64,000 nt of DNA from contig OY804579.1 in NCBI GenBank assembly GCA_963680875.1, forward strand, positions 16,135,506 through 16,199,505. Reading direction: 5' to 3'. Of this stretch, positions 36,301 through 48,283 are shown piece after piece. The position numbers and the translations under genes were made by a program. How positions within the stretch are numbered: position 1 is the first letter of the stretch; each line of letters opens with the position of its first letter. The DNA is from Bathymodiolus brooksi (taxonomy: Eukaryota > Mollusca > Bivalvia > Mytilida > Modiolidae). The notes under the pieces were generated by a model, which was given only the letters and a program-made list of their open reading frames with translations, did not search any database and was not told the origin of the DNA.

Positions 36301-39300
36301 ACCTTGCAGTAAGCTAGAATACTACCCATAGCTACATCACCATGCCACCTTGTAGTATGCTAGACTACTACCCATAGCTACATCACCATGCCACCATGCA
36401 GTAAGCTAGACTACTACCCATAGCTACATCACCATGCCACCTTGTAGTAAGCTAGACTACTACCCATAGCTACATCACCATGCCACCTTGTGGTAAGCTA
36501 GACTACTACCCATAGCTACATCACCATGCCACCTTGTAGTAAGCTAGACTACTACCCATAGCTACATCACCATGCCACCATGCAGTAAGCTAGACTACTA
36601 CCCATAGCTACATCACCATGCCACCTTGTAGTAAGCTAGACTACTACCCATAGCTACATCACCATCCCTTGTAGTAAGCTAAACTACTACCCATAGCTAC
36701 ATCACCATGCCACCTTGTAGTATGCTAGACTACTACCCATAGCTACATCACCATGCCACCTTGTGGTAAGCTAGACTACTACCCATAGCTACATCACCAT
36801 GCCACCTTGTGGTAAGCTAGACTACTACCCATAGCTACGTCACCATGCCTTGTAGTAAGCTAAACTACTACCCATAGCTACATCACCATGCCACCTTGTG
36901 GTAAGCTAGACTACTACCCATAGCTACATCACCATGCCACCTTGTAGTAAGCTAGACTACTACCCATAGCTACGTCACCATGCCTTGTAGTAAGCTAAAC
37001 TACTACCCATAGCTACACCACCATGCCACCTTGTGATAAGCTAGACTACTACCCATAGCTACATCACCATGCCACCTTGTAGTAAGCTAGACTACTACCC
37101 ATAGCTACATCAGCATGCCACCTTGTGGTAAGCTAGACTACTACCCATAGCTACATCACCATGCCACCTTGTAGTAAGCTAGACTACTACCCATAGCTAC
37201 ATCACCATGCCACCTTGTGGTAAGTTAGATTACTAGCCATAGCTACATCACCATGCCACCTTGTGGTAAGCTAGATTACTAGCCATAGCTACATCACCAT
37301 GCCACCTTGTAGTAAGCTAGAATACTACCCATAGCTACATCACCATGCCACCTTGTAGTAAGCTAGAATACTACCCATAGCTACATCACCATGCCACCTT
37401 GTAGTAAGCTAGACTACTACCCATAGCTACATCACCATGCCACCTTGTAGTAAGCTAGACTACTACCCATAGCTACATCACCATGCCACCCTAGCTACAT
37501 CACCTTGTAGTATGCTAAACTACTACCCATAGCTACGTCACCATGCCTTGTAGTAAGCTAGACTACTACCCATAGCTACATCACCATGCCACCTTGTAGT
37601 AAGCTAGACTACTACCCATAGCTACATCACCATGCCACCTTGCAGTAAGCTAGACTACTACCCATAGCTACATCACCATGCCACCTTGTAGTAAGCTAGA
37701 CTACTACCCATAGCTACATCACCATGCCACCTTGCAGTAAGCTAGACTACTACCCATAGCTACATCACCATGCCACCTTGTAGTAAGCTAGACTACTACC
37801 CATAGCTACATCACCATGCCACCTTGTAGTAAGCTAAACTACTACCCATAGCTACATCACCATCCCTTGTAGTAAGCTAAACTACTACCCATAGCTACAT
37901 CACCATGCCACCTTGTGGTAAGCTAGACTACTACCCATAGCTACATCACCATGCCACCTTGTGGTAAGCTAGACTACTACCCATAGCTACATCACCATGC
38001 CACCTTGTAGTAAGCTAGACTACTACCCATAGCTACATCACCATGCCACCTTGTGGTAGGTTAGATTACTACCCATAGCTACATCACCATGCCACCTTGT
38101 GGTAAGCTAGATTACTATCCATAGCTACATCACCATGCCACCTTGTAGTAAGCTAGACTACTACCCATAGCTACGTCACCATGCCTTGTAGAAAGCTAAA
38201 CTACTACCCATAGCTACGTCACCATGCCTTGTAGTAAGCTAAACTACTACCCATAGCTACATCACCATGCCACCTTGTGGTAAGCTAGACTACTACCCAT
38301 AGCTACATCACCATGCCACCTTATAGTAAGCTAGACTACTACCCATAGCTACATCACCATGCCACCTTGTGGTAAGCTAGACTACTACCCATAGCTACAT
38401 CACCATGCCACATTGTGGTAAGCTAGACTACTACCCATAGCTATACCACCATGCCACCTTGTAGTAAGCTAGAATACTACCCATAGCTACATCACCATGC
38501 CACCTTGTAGTAAGCTAGACTACTACCCATAGCTACATCACCATGCCACCTTGTAGTAAGCTAGAATACTACCCATAGCTACATCACCATGCCACCTTGT
38601 AGTAAGCTAGACTACTACCCATAGCTACATCACCATGCCACCTTGTAGTAAGCTAGACTACTACCCATAGCTACATCACCATGCCACCTTGTAGTAAGCT
38701 AGACTACTACCCATAGCTACATCACCATGCCACCTTGTGGTAAGCTAGACTACTACCCATAGCTACATCACCATGCCACCTTGTAGTAAGCTAGACTACT
38801 ACCCATAGCTACATCACCTTGTAGTATGCTAAACTACTACCCATAGCTACGTCACCATGCCTTGTAGTAAGCTAGACTACTACCCATAGCTACATCACCA
38901 TGCCACCTTGTAGTAAGCTAGACTACTACCCATAGCTACATCACCATGCCACCTTGCAGTAAGCTAGAATACTACCCATAGCTACATCACCATGCCACCT
39001 TGTAGTATGCTAGACTACTACCCATAGCTACATCACCATGCCACCATGCAGTAAGCTAGACTACTACCCATAGCTACATCACCATGCCACCTTGTAGTAA
39101 GCTAGACTACTACCCATAGCTACATCACCATGCCACCTTGTGGTAAGCTAGACTACTACCCATAGCTACATCACCATGCCACCTTGTAGTAAGCTAGACT
39201 ACTACCCATAGCTACATCACCATGCCACCATGCAGTAAGCTAGACTACTACCCATAGCTACATCACCATGCCACCTTGTAGTAAGCTAGACTACTACCCA

Positions 39301-41997
39301 TAGCTACATCACCATCCCTTGTAGTAAGCTAAACTACTACCCATAGCTACATCACCATGCCACCTTGTAGTATGCTAGACTACTACCCATAGCTACATCA
39401 CCATGCCACCTTGCAGTAAGCTAGACTACTACCCATAGCTACATCACCATGCCACCTTGTAGTAAGCTAGACTACTACCCATAGCTACATCACCATGCCA
39501 CCTTGTAGTAAGCTAAACTACTACCCATAGCTACATCACCATCCCTTGTAGTAAGCTAAACTACTACCCATAGCTACATCACCATGCCACCTTGTAGTAA
39601 GCTAGACTACTACCCATAGCTACGTCACCATGCCTTGTAGTAAGCTAAACTACTACCCATAGCTACATCACCATGCCACCTTGTGGTAAGCTAGACTACT
39701 ACCCATAGCTACATCACCATGCCACCTTGTAGTAAGCTAGACTACTACCCATAGCTACATCACCATGCCACCTTGTGGTAAGCTAGACTACTACCCATAG
39801 CTACATCACCATGCCACCTTGTAGTAAGCTAGAATACTACCCATAGCTACATCACCATGCCACCTTGTAGTAAGCTAGAATACTACCCATAGCTACATCA
39901 CCATGCCACCTTGTAGTAAGCTAGACTACTACCCATAGCAACGTCACCATGCCTTGTAGTAAGCTAAACTACTACCCATAGCTACACCACCATGCCACCT
40001 TGTGATAAGCTAGACTACTACCCATAGCTACATCACCATGCCACCTTGTAGTAAGCTAGACTACTACCCATAGCTACATCACCATGCCACCTTGTGGTAA
40101 GCTAGACTACTACCCATAGCTACATCACCATGCCACCTTGTAGTAAGCTAGAATACTACCCATAGCTACATCACCATGCCACCTTGTAGTAAGCTAGAAT
40201 ACTACCCATAGCTACATCACCATGCCACCTTGTAGTAAGCTAGACTACTACCCATAGCTACATCACCATGCCACCTTGTAGTAAGCTAGACTACTACCCA
40301 TAGCTACATCACCATGCCACCTTGTGGTAAGCTAGACTACTACCCATAGCTACATCACCATGCCACCTTGTAGTAAGCTAGACTACTACCCATAGCTACA
40401 TCACCTTGTAGTATGCTAAACTACTACCCATAGCTACGTCACCATGCCTTGTAGTAAGCTAGACTACTACCCATAGCTACATCACCATGCCACCTTGTAG
40501 TAAGCTAGACTACTACCCATAGCTACATCACCATGCCACCTTGCAGTAAGCTAGAATACTACCCATAGCTACATCACCATGCCACCTTGTAGTAAGCTAG
40601 ACTACTACCCATAGCTACATCACCATGCCACCTTGCAGTAAGCTAGACTACTACCCATAGCTACATCACCATGCCACCTTGTAGTAAGCTAGACTACTAC
40701 CCATAGCTACATCACCATGCCACCTTGTAGTAAGCTAAACTACTACCCATAGCTACATCACCATCCCTTGTAGTAAGCTAAACTACTACCCATAGCTACA
40801 TCACCATGCCACCTTGTGGTAAGCTAGACTACTACCCATAGCTACGTCACCATGCCTTGTAGTAAGCTAAACTACTACCCATAGCTACATCACCATGCCA
40901 CCTTGTGGTAAGCTAGAATACTACCCATAGCTACATCACCATGCCACCTTGTGGTAAGCTAGACTACTACCCATAGCTACATCACCATGCCACCTTGTAG
41001 TAAGCTAGACTACTACCCATAGCTACATCACCATGCCACCTTGTGGTAAGTTAGATTACTACCCATAGCTACATCACCATGCCACCTTGTGGTAAGCTAG
41101 ATTACTATCCATAGCTACATCACCATGCCACCTTGTGGTAAGCTAGACTACTACCCATAGCTACATCACCATGCCACCTTGTAGTAAGCTAGACTACTAC
41201 CCATAGCTACATCACCATGCCACCTTGTGGTAAGTTAGATTACTACCCATAGCTACATCACCATGCCACCTTGTGGTAAGCTAGATTACTATCCATAGCT
41301 ACATCACCATGCCACCTTGTAGTAAGCTAGACTACTACCCATAGCTACGTCACCATGCCTTGTAGTAAGCTAAACTACTACCCATAGCTACGTCACCATG
41401 CCTTGTAGTAAGCTAAACTACTACCCATAGCTACATCACCATGCCACCTTGTGGTAAGCTAGACTACTACCCATAGCTACATCACCATGCCACCTTGTGG
41501 TAAGCTAGACTACTACCCATAGCTACATCACCATGCCACCTTATAGTAAGCTAGACTACTACCCATAGCTACATCACCATGCCACCTTATAGTAAGCTAG
41601 ACTACTACCCATAGCTACATCACCATGCCACCTTGTGGTAAGCTAGATTACTAGCCATAGCTACATCACCATGCCACCTTGTAGTAAGCTAGACTACTAC
41701 CCATAGCTACGTCACCATGCCTTGTAGTAAGCTAAAGTACTACCCATAGCTACATCACCATGCCACCTTGTGGTAAGCTAGACTACTACCCATAGCTACA
41801 TCACCATGCCACCTTATAGTAAGCTAGACTACTACCCATAGCTACATCACCATGCCACCTTGTAGTAAGCTAGACTACTACCCATAGCTACATCACCATG
41901 CCACCTTGTAGTAAGCTAAACTACTACCCATAGCTACATCACCATGCCACCTTGTGGTAAGCTAGATTACTAGCCATAGCTACATCACCATGCCACA
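33388..41997. repeat. 46-bp tandem array, about 187 copies, intronic
   Basis: The unit is GTAGTAAGCTAGACTACTAC, then CCATAGCTACATCACCATGC, then CACCTT. Variants include GTGGTAAGC, CTAAAC, TACGTCACCATGCC with the CACC lost, and shortened units. A block of irregular units repeats at an offset of exactly 2,650 bp: TACACCACC at about 34364 and 37014, CTAGCTACATCACC at 34841 and 37491, CCACATTG at 35759 and 38409, and CCACCATGCAG at 36391 and 39041. This shows a recent tandem duplication of about 34.1-36.77 kb into 36.77-39.41 kb. The array lies in the GMC intron between 33229 and 42463. Confidence 0.95.
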
Positions 41998-42462
41998 TTT
42001 TTACATGATTTACTAGTATTATTTGTAAACCTGTTCACGTAGATAATGAATTACTTAGCTTATCTAAACTATTTGTTACATTTCCCCCATATACAGTGGG
42101 AATAATAAATTCAAATTTCTAGAAATAAGCATTATCAGTGTTGAGTGCTAGTTTCAACAAAATATCAGTTATATAGTGGTGAAGAAATTTAATTGTGAAG
42201 GAAACCATATTATATAGGCAATACTGACCTATCACAAGTATATAACAAACAAAAGGTTGTATTGAGTTCATCTCACCACTGTAGTGAAACAAAGCTGATA
42301 TATCATAGTGGCAATTGGTACTGATTCTATAGTTAAATAGAAATAAATCTAACAACCTCTTTTATTTGAGGTTTAATACTTTTTATATTCATATTCGAAT
42401 AAATAGAACATTTTTCTGGAATATTTCCCTTCATATAAAATTATAATGCTCTATTTTTGTAG
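41998..42462. other. GMC intron 3' part
   Basis: AT-rich. It ends in the acceptor CTCTATTTTTGTAG. A short minus-strand ORF at 42119-42355 has no recognisable domain and is probably chance. Confidence 0.5.
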
Positions 42463-42688
42463 CAATTCGCTTTGCTAGAAAGATGGAAAGGACAAAATCA
42501 CGGAGGAGCATTCAGGCAAAGCTTGTACGACATGACATAAGAGGTCATTGTAGTAAATTGTGGTTCAACACAGATGCTTATTGGAAATGTATGGTCCGTC
42601 ACTTTGGTATTCAAGGAGGTCATTTGTCTAGCACGTGTAGAATGGGCAGCATCAGTGACCCAACTGCCGTAGTTGAGCCATACTTAAG
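42463..42688 (+). CDS. GMC oxidoreductase, exon with catalytic His
   Basis: The previous exon's last base plus CA gives Ala, then IRFARKMERTKSRRSIQAKL, about 30 residues, then GGHLSSTCRMGSISDPTAVV and EPYLR. In GMC enzymes 'yHpvGTCkMG' carries the active-site His, and 'DPtaVVDpeLrV' follows it. The His and TCRMG are kept here, while the usual 'PVG' between them is LSS. The tail fits the C-terminal substrate-binding domain. It enters with two bases, leaves with two (TTAAG|GTACTG), and continues at 43436. The ATG at 42483 is internal, not a start. Confidence 0.9.
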
Positions 42689-42773
42689 GTACTGTATCCA
42701 TCGACTACAGAATTATCTAATAACCAATATTTATATAACAATGAATTATATCTATGTCTTTATCTCTACTTGA

Positions 42774-43023
42774 TGCTTGTTTGTTTGATGCCAATTTCAA
42801 CAATATTTCAATTATATGGCAGTAGTCAGTTTTGTTGGTAGAAGAAGCCGGAGGACCCATAGAAAACCACCGACCTGTAGCAAGTCACTGACAAACTTTA
42901 TCACATAATGTTGTACACCTCGCCATGATTGAGATTCGAACTCACAACATCAGCGGCGATAGCCACTGATTGCATAGGTAGTTGTAAATCCAATTACCAT
43001 ACAATCACGGCCGCGACGACCAC
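42774..43023 (-). mobile_element. Second MetaSINE-like SINE, in the last GMC intron
   Basis: Shares the core (CAACAATATTTC, AGAAGAAGCCGGAGGACC on the plus strand) with the 22916 copy and has a tRNA-like B box (GAGTTCGAATCTC on the minus strand). The tail is (CAAA)n. An exact 13-bp target duplication TATCTCTACTTGA flanks it (42761-42773 and 43024-43036). Confidence 0.85.
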
Positions 43024-43103
43024 TATCTCTACTTGAGTTCTAGTGTATTTTATTGTTAAATGTATATAAAACATGTTTGGTTGATCAATGTGTTTTATAA
43101 CTA

Positions 43104-43260
43104 AGGTTCCCCTCCCTCAGGCAGAGGTGACCTTAGCTGATTTTGGCTATCTTGTTTAGGTCCTTTGATTTATATGTTCCCAAAAGATTTTTTAATTTAT
43201 TTTGCTTTCCACTCTTTCCACTTTGAGTGTACCTGGTGAAGCTTATTCAAGACACATGCC
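43104..43260. repeat. Dispersed repeat, second copy of 32276-32410
   Basis: Same order of motifs: 'aaggttcccctccctcaggc', 'gtgaccttagctgattttgg', then 'cctggtgaag'. Confidence 0.55.
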
Positions 43261-43435
43261 ATGCACATTACATTTGATATCTACGTTTTTATTATTGTTA
43301 CTGACTATAAAATGCCTGTTTTGCTAACTAATTTCGTGGCATATTAAAATTTCGTCTATTTCATGGTTAAACCATTCCAACATATACATGTGTATTTGAT
43401 TTAAGCAAATTTAAAGTAATGAAGTTTTATTTCAG

Positions 43436-43601
43436 AGTTAAAGGCATCAGAAGTTTAAGAGTAGCAGATGCTTCAGTGATCAGGAATTCACCATCTGGTC
43501 TGCTTAATGCTTCTTTCATGATGATTGTTGAAAAGGTTTCAGATATGATAAAACATCACAGAAAACACCAAACTCAGACTGTTGTCTTAAATGTGCATTA
43601 A
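43436..43601 (+). CDS. GMC oxidoreductase, last exon with stop
   Basis: After the acceptor GTTTTATTTCAG it reads (R)VKGIRSLRVADASVIRNSPS, then GLLNASFMMIVEKVSDMIKH and a short basic/polar tail to the stop. This is the end of GMC_oxred_C: 'V.Gi.gLRVaDaSimP...sgNtnAp.imigEkaadmI'. The Asn of the 'TNA' triplet, the partner of the catalytic His, is retained as LNA. The first Asn of 'GNTNA' and the Pro after 'Asxm' are replaced. AATAAA overlaps the stop and could serve as the polyadenylation signal. With the five upstream exons this covers roughly the second half of a protein that is usually 550-620 residues. Confidence 0.9.
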
Positions 43602-43680
43602 ATAAACATGTACAGGTTGTAACTGTTTTATTAATTTGATTGAACACTATTACTCTGTGTAATTTGACACTATATACACA

Positions 43681-44733
43681 TACCTGTTAACCATCCCCTT
43701 TGCGCGGGAGTCTTCCACGTAAGAGCCTTAACTCCCACATGGACTGGGTCTCCTGCACGGGAGACATAAATCTCCCGCACACACCTTTTCCTCCCACACA
43801 ATCTCCCCCCAACAAAAAATTTGCTTACTTTCTTCAGTCGCCATATTTGTTTACAATCGATCGGCTATTTCCTTTAATCGTCGAGATGTTTCGTATAAAT
43901 TTTTATCGAGTTTCTCTAGACTTTTCGTTCAGGAATACGAAACTGATTGTTGTTTACGTAATCGAACGGATAACAACACCAATTAGAAATGTACATTCTC
44001 GGTGAGTACTATTCAGATTTAGCTTTAAATAAGATTTGTTTCTGGCATTTTATAACGATGTCTCAATCAACAAAGAGAAGGTGGAATTTGGGACCTAGTA
44101 CTCCTTCTTCGACATCAAAGAAAAAGAAATACAATTGTAAATTCCAGGACGAGTGGAAAAAAATCACACCACTGGTTACAGTCAAGTTCGTTGGGAAATG
44201 ATCTGGCATTTTGCACTCTGTGTAGTTCCAACTTCAGTGTTGCTTCAGGCTTAATAAATAAACTTAGCTTTAGAGTTTTATCCAAATTGACTAAAGCTTG
44301 TTGTGTGATCCCTGTCAACAATGCTGACCCAGAGAGAATTTGTTCAATGTTAAAAAAAATACAAACTGATATGAGGTCAGGTCTGAACAATGACACTATT
44401 TGCTGTTTAATATGTGCAAAACAAAACCAAGAAAAAGCTTGCTTCAAATTCAATCCAAGTGACAGTGTTCTGAGAGCAGCAAAGAAAGCTGTTCTAACAA
44501 ACCAGAGTAACATAAGTTCATGTAACTAGACTGTCAAACTATTAATAGAAGGTTCGACAATAAATTTGTATACAATGAATGCGTCTTTATATACCATTTT
44601 ACATCATTGCTTTATTATCATTCAACTACAAGGTACAATTTTGTGCATTTAAAGGTGACGTGCAAAATCTCCCCCTTAGAAGAGTTGGTAGGGGGAGATC
44701 TCCCCCCTAGCAGTTCCCAGAGGTTAACAGGTA
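43681..44733 (+). mobile_element. Internally deleted hAT-like DNA transposon
   Basis: The ends are inverted: TACCTGTTAACC at 43681 and GGTTAACAGGTA ending at 44733. The flanking 8-mers TATACACA and TGTATACA agree at 6 of 8 positions, compatible with an aged hAT 8-bp target duplication. Inside is a transposase missing its catalytic core (next entry). It lies just downstream of the GMC gene's 3' end. Confidence 0.7.
44058..44529 (+). pseudogene. hAT-like transposase lacking the DDE core
   Basis: The start at 44058 gives MSQSTKRRWNLGPSTPSSTS, a Lys run and KFQDEWKKITPLV. A frame shift near 44185 leads into GNDLAFCTLCSSNFSVASG, a BED-like C-x2-C zinc-finger half. The sequence then jumps directly to LSKLTKACCVIPVNNADPER and ICSMLKKIQTDMRSGLNNDT, the C-terminal hAT dimerisation region (consensus near 'NAxxERxFSxxxxIxTxxRxxL'). 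The several hundred residues of RNase H-like catalytic domain that normally lie between are absent. The product could at most bind DNA ends or dimerise. The frameshift suggests a decaying non-autonomous copy. Confidence 0.65.
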
Positions 44734-45190
44734 TGTATACATTTTGAATATTTAGGTTTTATATCATAATTACAGAAGTATTTTTGTGTAAAGTGTCTTA
44801 AGTTTATATAAATAAAAGTTAAGGGCAACTATTAAATAAAATGATATCTTAAACATATAATCTTGGTTTTTTCTGTGGATTTGTTATTATATGAGACAAA
44901 GATAAGATATATACCAATTAGAGAGAACTGTACAAATAAATCCCAAATCCAGGTAAAATAGCCGTGTGATTTTTTGAGGATTATTGCATTTTCATGTTAT
45001 TTTTTCTCAAAAACAAGCACTGCAACATACTATTTTCTATGTATGAACAGATACGGAATTTCTTGCAGAATATTATGTTAGTTTTTGGTTTAAAAAAAAA
45101 AAATCTTAAAAAATAGTTCATTTAATATAAAAACATAGGAATGTATCAGCATATCATTATTTGATATAGTTAATTATCATATAAAAACTT
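44734..45190. other. AT-rich intergenic DNA, no gene seen
   Basis: Only low-complexity A/T runs were noticed. Confidence 0.4.
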
Positions 45191-45463
45191 CAGATTAATC
45201 CCTGTTCTATGATCAGTCTTGAAGCACTATTTTCATCAGATTAATCCCTGTTCTATGATCAGTCTTGAAGCACTATTTTCATCAGATTAATCCCTGTTCT
45301 ATGATCAGTCTTGAAGCACTATTTTCATCAGATTAATCCCTGTTCTATGATCAGTCTTGAAGCACTATTTTCATCAGATTAATCCCTGTTCTATGATCAG
45401 TCTTGAAGCACTATTTTCATCAGATTAATCCCTGTTCTATGATCAGTCTTGAAGCACTATTTG
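45191..45463. repeat. 46-bp tandem repeat, six nearly identical copies
   Basis: The unit CAGATTAATCCCTGTTCTAT, GATCAGTCTTGAAGCACTAT, TTTCAT repeats about 5.9 times. The only changes noticed are in the last copy, so the array is young. It is unrelated in sequence to the 46-bp GMC array. Confidence 0.95.
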
Positions 45464-45501
45464 CAGCATTTTATAACTGTTGTTGTCAAGAAGTTTCCAT
45501 A

Positions 45502-47416
45502 ATGCTGCGTTCACACGTACATTTAATTCAAATTAAATTTGCATCTAATGCGAATCGAATACGCTAATCGCGTTCACACGTAATTATTTTTTTAATGCGC
45601 ATCAAATTCGAATTGGCTAATTCGCATGATCCAATTCGCTTCAGGAATACGTTTTTGTTAAGACGAATTCATTAATTCGTATTCGGTTCGCATTAAACTG
45701 TCGTGTGGACACATGCTATTGCAAAAGCGAATTATCCGAGAATTTTGTTGGAATTAAAACTAGAGGCTCAGGTGAGCCTGTATCGCTCACCTGACATAAA
45801 TAAGCCCTCTTATGAATGTCTGCATGCCGAATACATCTAAGTTACTATTCAAATCCCATAGGGTTCTATGTTAAATCTATGTCTGCTCATGGCAGCCATC
45901 TTGGATGGAGGTCGTGGTCACCGGACATAATTTTGAAAGTATACTACTCAAGGACCATCCATGCCATGTTTGCTTTAAATTGGCTTACTGGTTTCAGAGG
46001 AGAAGACTTTTAAACAATTTTCCCATAGGGTCCTACGTTAAAACTATCTCTGCTGACGGTGGCCATTTTGGACCGAGATCGGGGTCACTGAACACAATTT
46101 TAGAAGTTGACTACCTAAGGACCATCGATGACATATTTGCTATATTGGTTTACTGGTTTCAGAGGAGAAGATTTTAAAACATTTTTTCCCATAGGGTCCT
46201 ATGTCAAAACTATGTCCATTGAAGGTGGCCATCTTGGATGGAGGTCAGGGTCACCGGACACAATTTTGAAAATTGACCACTTAAGGACCATCCATGCCAT
46301 GTTTGCTTTAAATTGGCTTACTGGTTTCAGAGGAGAAGATTTTTAAACATATTTCCCATAGGGTCCTATGTTAAAACTATGTCCGCTGATGGCGGCCATC
46401 TTGGATGGAGGTCGGGTCACAAGACATAATTTTGAAAGTTGACCACCTAAGGACCATTCATACCATGTTTGCTTTAAATTGACTAACTGGTACTTTTAAA
46501 CATTTTTTCCATAGGGTCCTATGTTAAAACTAAGTCGAGTCATGGTGGCCATCTTGAATTTCCTATCGGTAAACGATTCACAAGTTTAGTACAGGACCAC
46601 CCAATGATCATTCCTGCAAAGTCACAATTCAATTGGCTTGGTGGTTTCTGACAAGAAGATTTTTAAAATTTCAGCCAATGAGAACACATTATGGACCCTG
46701 GTAGCCATGTTGGATTTCAAATCAGCACCAAAAACACAAATCTGGTAGAGGACCATCCAATGAACATTTCTGGCAAGTTTGGTTCAATTCTGTTCAGTGG
46801 TTTCAGAGAAGAAGATTTAAATGTGAAAAGCTAACGGACGGACGACGGACGCCTAGCCATGACAAAAGTTCACATGGCCTATGGCCAGGTGAGCTAAAAA
46901 ATGATTAACATTATCATGTGTAAACTTTCTTTTGGTTGTTCATTTTTATTATTAATGAATGACGACTTCATATGAATTATGACGTCATGTGGTTGGTGAC
47001 GTCAATAAGATTCCCACTAGAAATAAAGACGGGAATTTTGTCATGGAAAAGTCCCATAAACAACACATAATTATTGTTGTATTAAATGATCGTTGTTTCA
47101 AAAGAGAAAAGAAAGACGAGTCCGAGAGATTCAGTAAACCATCAGATCAATAAAGTTGGTTTGGAATATATCTATTTAGTTGTTAATAATTCGGCTTTTA
47201 AAATTATTTTCTTTAAGATTAATATTGTGCAATGTCGTTTTGTTTTAAATTACATGTAATTTTAAAAGTTAATTGATATTGCGAATTAAAAGTTAACGTC
47301 GTTCAGACAGTTAAGCGTAGAGACTCTATTTGATGCGCATTGCAATTCGCATTAAAATTTCCATTCGTACAAGAATACGTTTCGAATGCGCATTAAACTA
47401 CGTATGAACGCAGCAT
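45502..47416. mobile_element. TIR element with nested repeat
   Basis: The ends are inverted (ATGCTGCGTTCA at 45502 and TGAACGCAGCAT ending at 47416). Each arm continues with AT-rich sequence dense in AATTCGCATT/AATGCGAATT motifs for about 200 bp. A different dispersed repeat (45765-46895) is nested in the middle. No transposase was seen. Confidence 0.7.
45765..46895 (+). repeat. Dispersed bivalve-type repeat with five internal units
   Basis: Opens 'ctcaggtgagcctgtatcgc' and closes 'ggacggacgacggacgcc' plus 'caggtgagcta'. Between are about five diverged 150-170 bp units, each with 'cccatagggtcctatgttaa', 'ggtggccatcttgga', 'aggaccatccatgccatgtt' and 'tggtttcagaggagaag'. Short ORFs across the units are by-products. 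The design recalls bivalve elements with internal tandem cores. Confidence 0.75.
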
Positions 47417-47466
47417 AGTATCGTCATAATCAGTTTCATCATCTGTGCTGGAATCTTCAAAACCTG

Positions 47467-48283
47467 AAAATATAAATAAATACATATGTATAATTAAACT
47501 ATATTACAAGTATTATAAACAAAGTGTTAGTCTACAAATTTGTACTGTAGAAGATGTGGAATAGAATTCAATACCCATAATATTCTAAAATAACCATACA
47601 CTAGTACTAACCCTTTGTACACTCAAGACTTTTTCACTTTAGAAAAAAAATAACACATTATTCCATTTTCAGCCTATAATGTTACAATTAAAACCTCTAA
47701 TCCAAAACCTAAAATACTCCTATAAAACTAGTGACATGCTGTAAGTGAGTGAGTATTTGATCACCTTAGATTGTCTCTAGTAGACAGTAAATGTAATTCA
47801 TGCTAATACAACAATAACAGATATAGTAGTTAAGGTGTTCCATCGTCAATACTGACTGTCACTTGTGGATTTCCCCACATTCCTCCCCCAGTAAACCTAG
47901 TTATTATTATGACATCAGAAACAAATTGTTAATAGTGAGCGAGTGAGTGATTGTTGTCTATATCTCGGTAGTCAGTTTTACTGTTAAGAGAAACAAGAGT
48001 ACACAGAAGAAACAAACTTTGACCTTCTGTCAGTCACTGACAATTGTTGAATCAAGTACATATCGTCACGGAAGAGAGTAAAACTAACACATCTATAGTA
48101 AAGATAATTCATGACTGCATAGTTAAATTTATTACCTAATAAAGTGCATTTTCTGTTTTATTGAGTCAAATTTTAGTATTATATATTTTTCACTATTAAA
48201 ATGGGCCTGTCGATCTATTGCACTGTGCAATATTCTGCACGTGGCATCTATAGCATCGACCCGAGTTGATCTTTGAACACAAT
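47467..48283. other. AT-rich DNA with a possible degraded SINE
   Basis: 'tatctcggtagtcagtttta' near 47961 and the following 'aagagaaacaagagtacaca' weakly resemble the SINE core (tatggcagtagtcagttttg). No coding sequence was identified. Confidence 0.3.

Noticed and set aside
25228..42000. CRISPR-like arrays (regular repeat spacing)
   Set aside because: The repeats are directly adjacent without unique spacers, in a eukaryotic intron context. They are minisatellites.
44115..44513. 132-codon minus-strand ORF
   Set aside because: It is antisense to the recognisable hAT transposase fragment, which explains the open frame.
45816..46346. Three plus-strand ORFs with similar peptides (FPIGSYVKT..GGHLG)
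   Set aside because: They are translations of the internal tandem units of a dispersed repeat whose other copies (17570, 57840) are not open.
47100..47150. 'gacgagtccgagag' as a hammerhead ribozyme fragment
   Set aside because: The required CTGATGA core and a matching GAAA/cleavage segment are absent around it.
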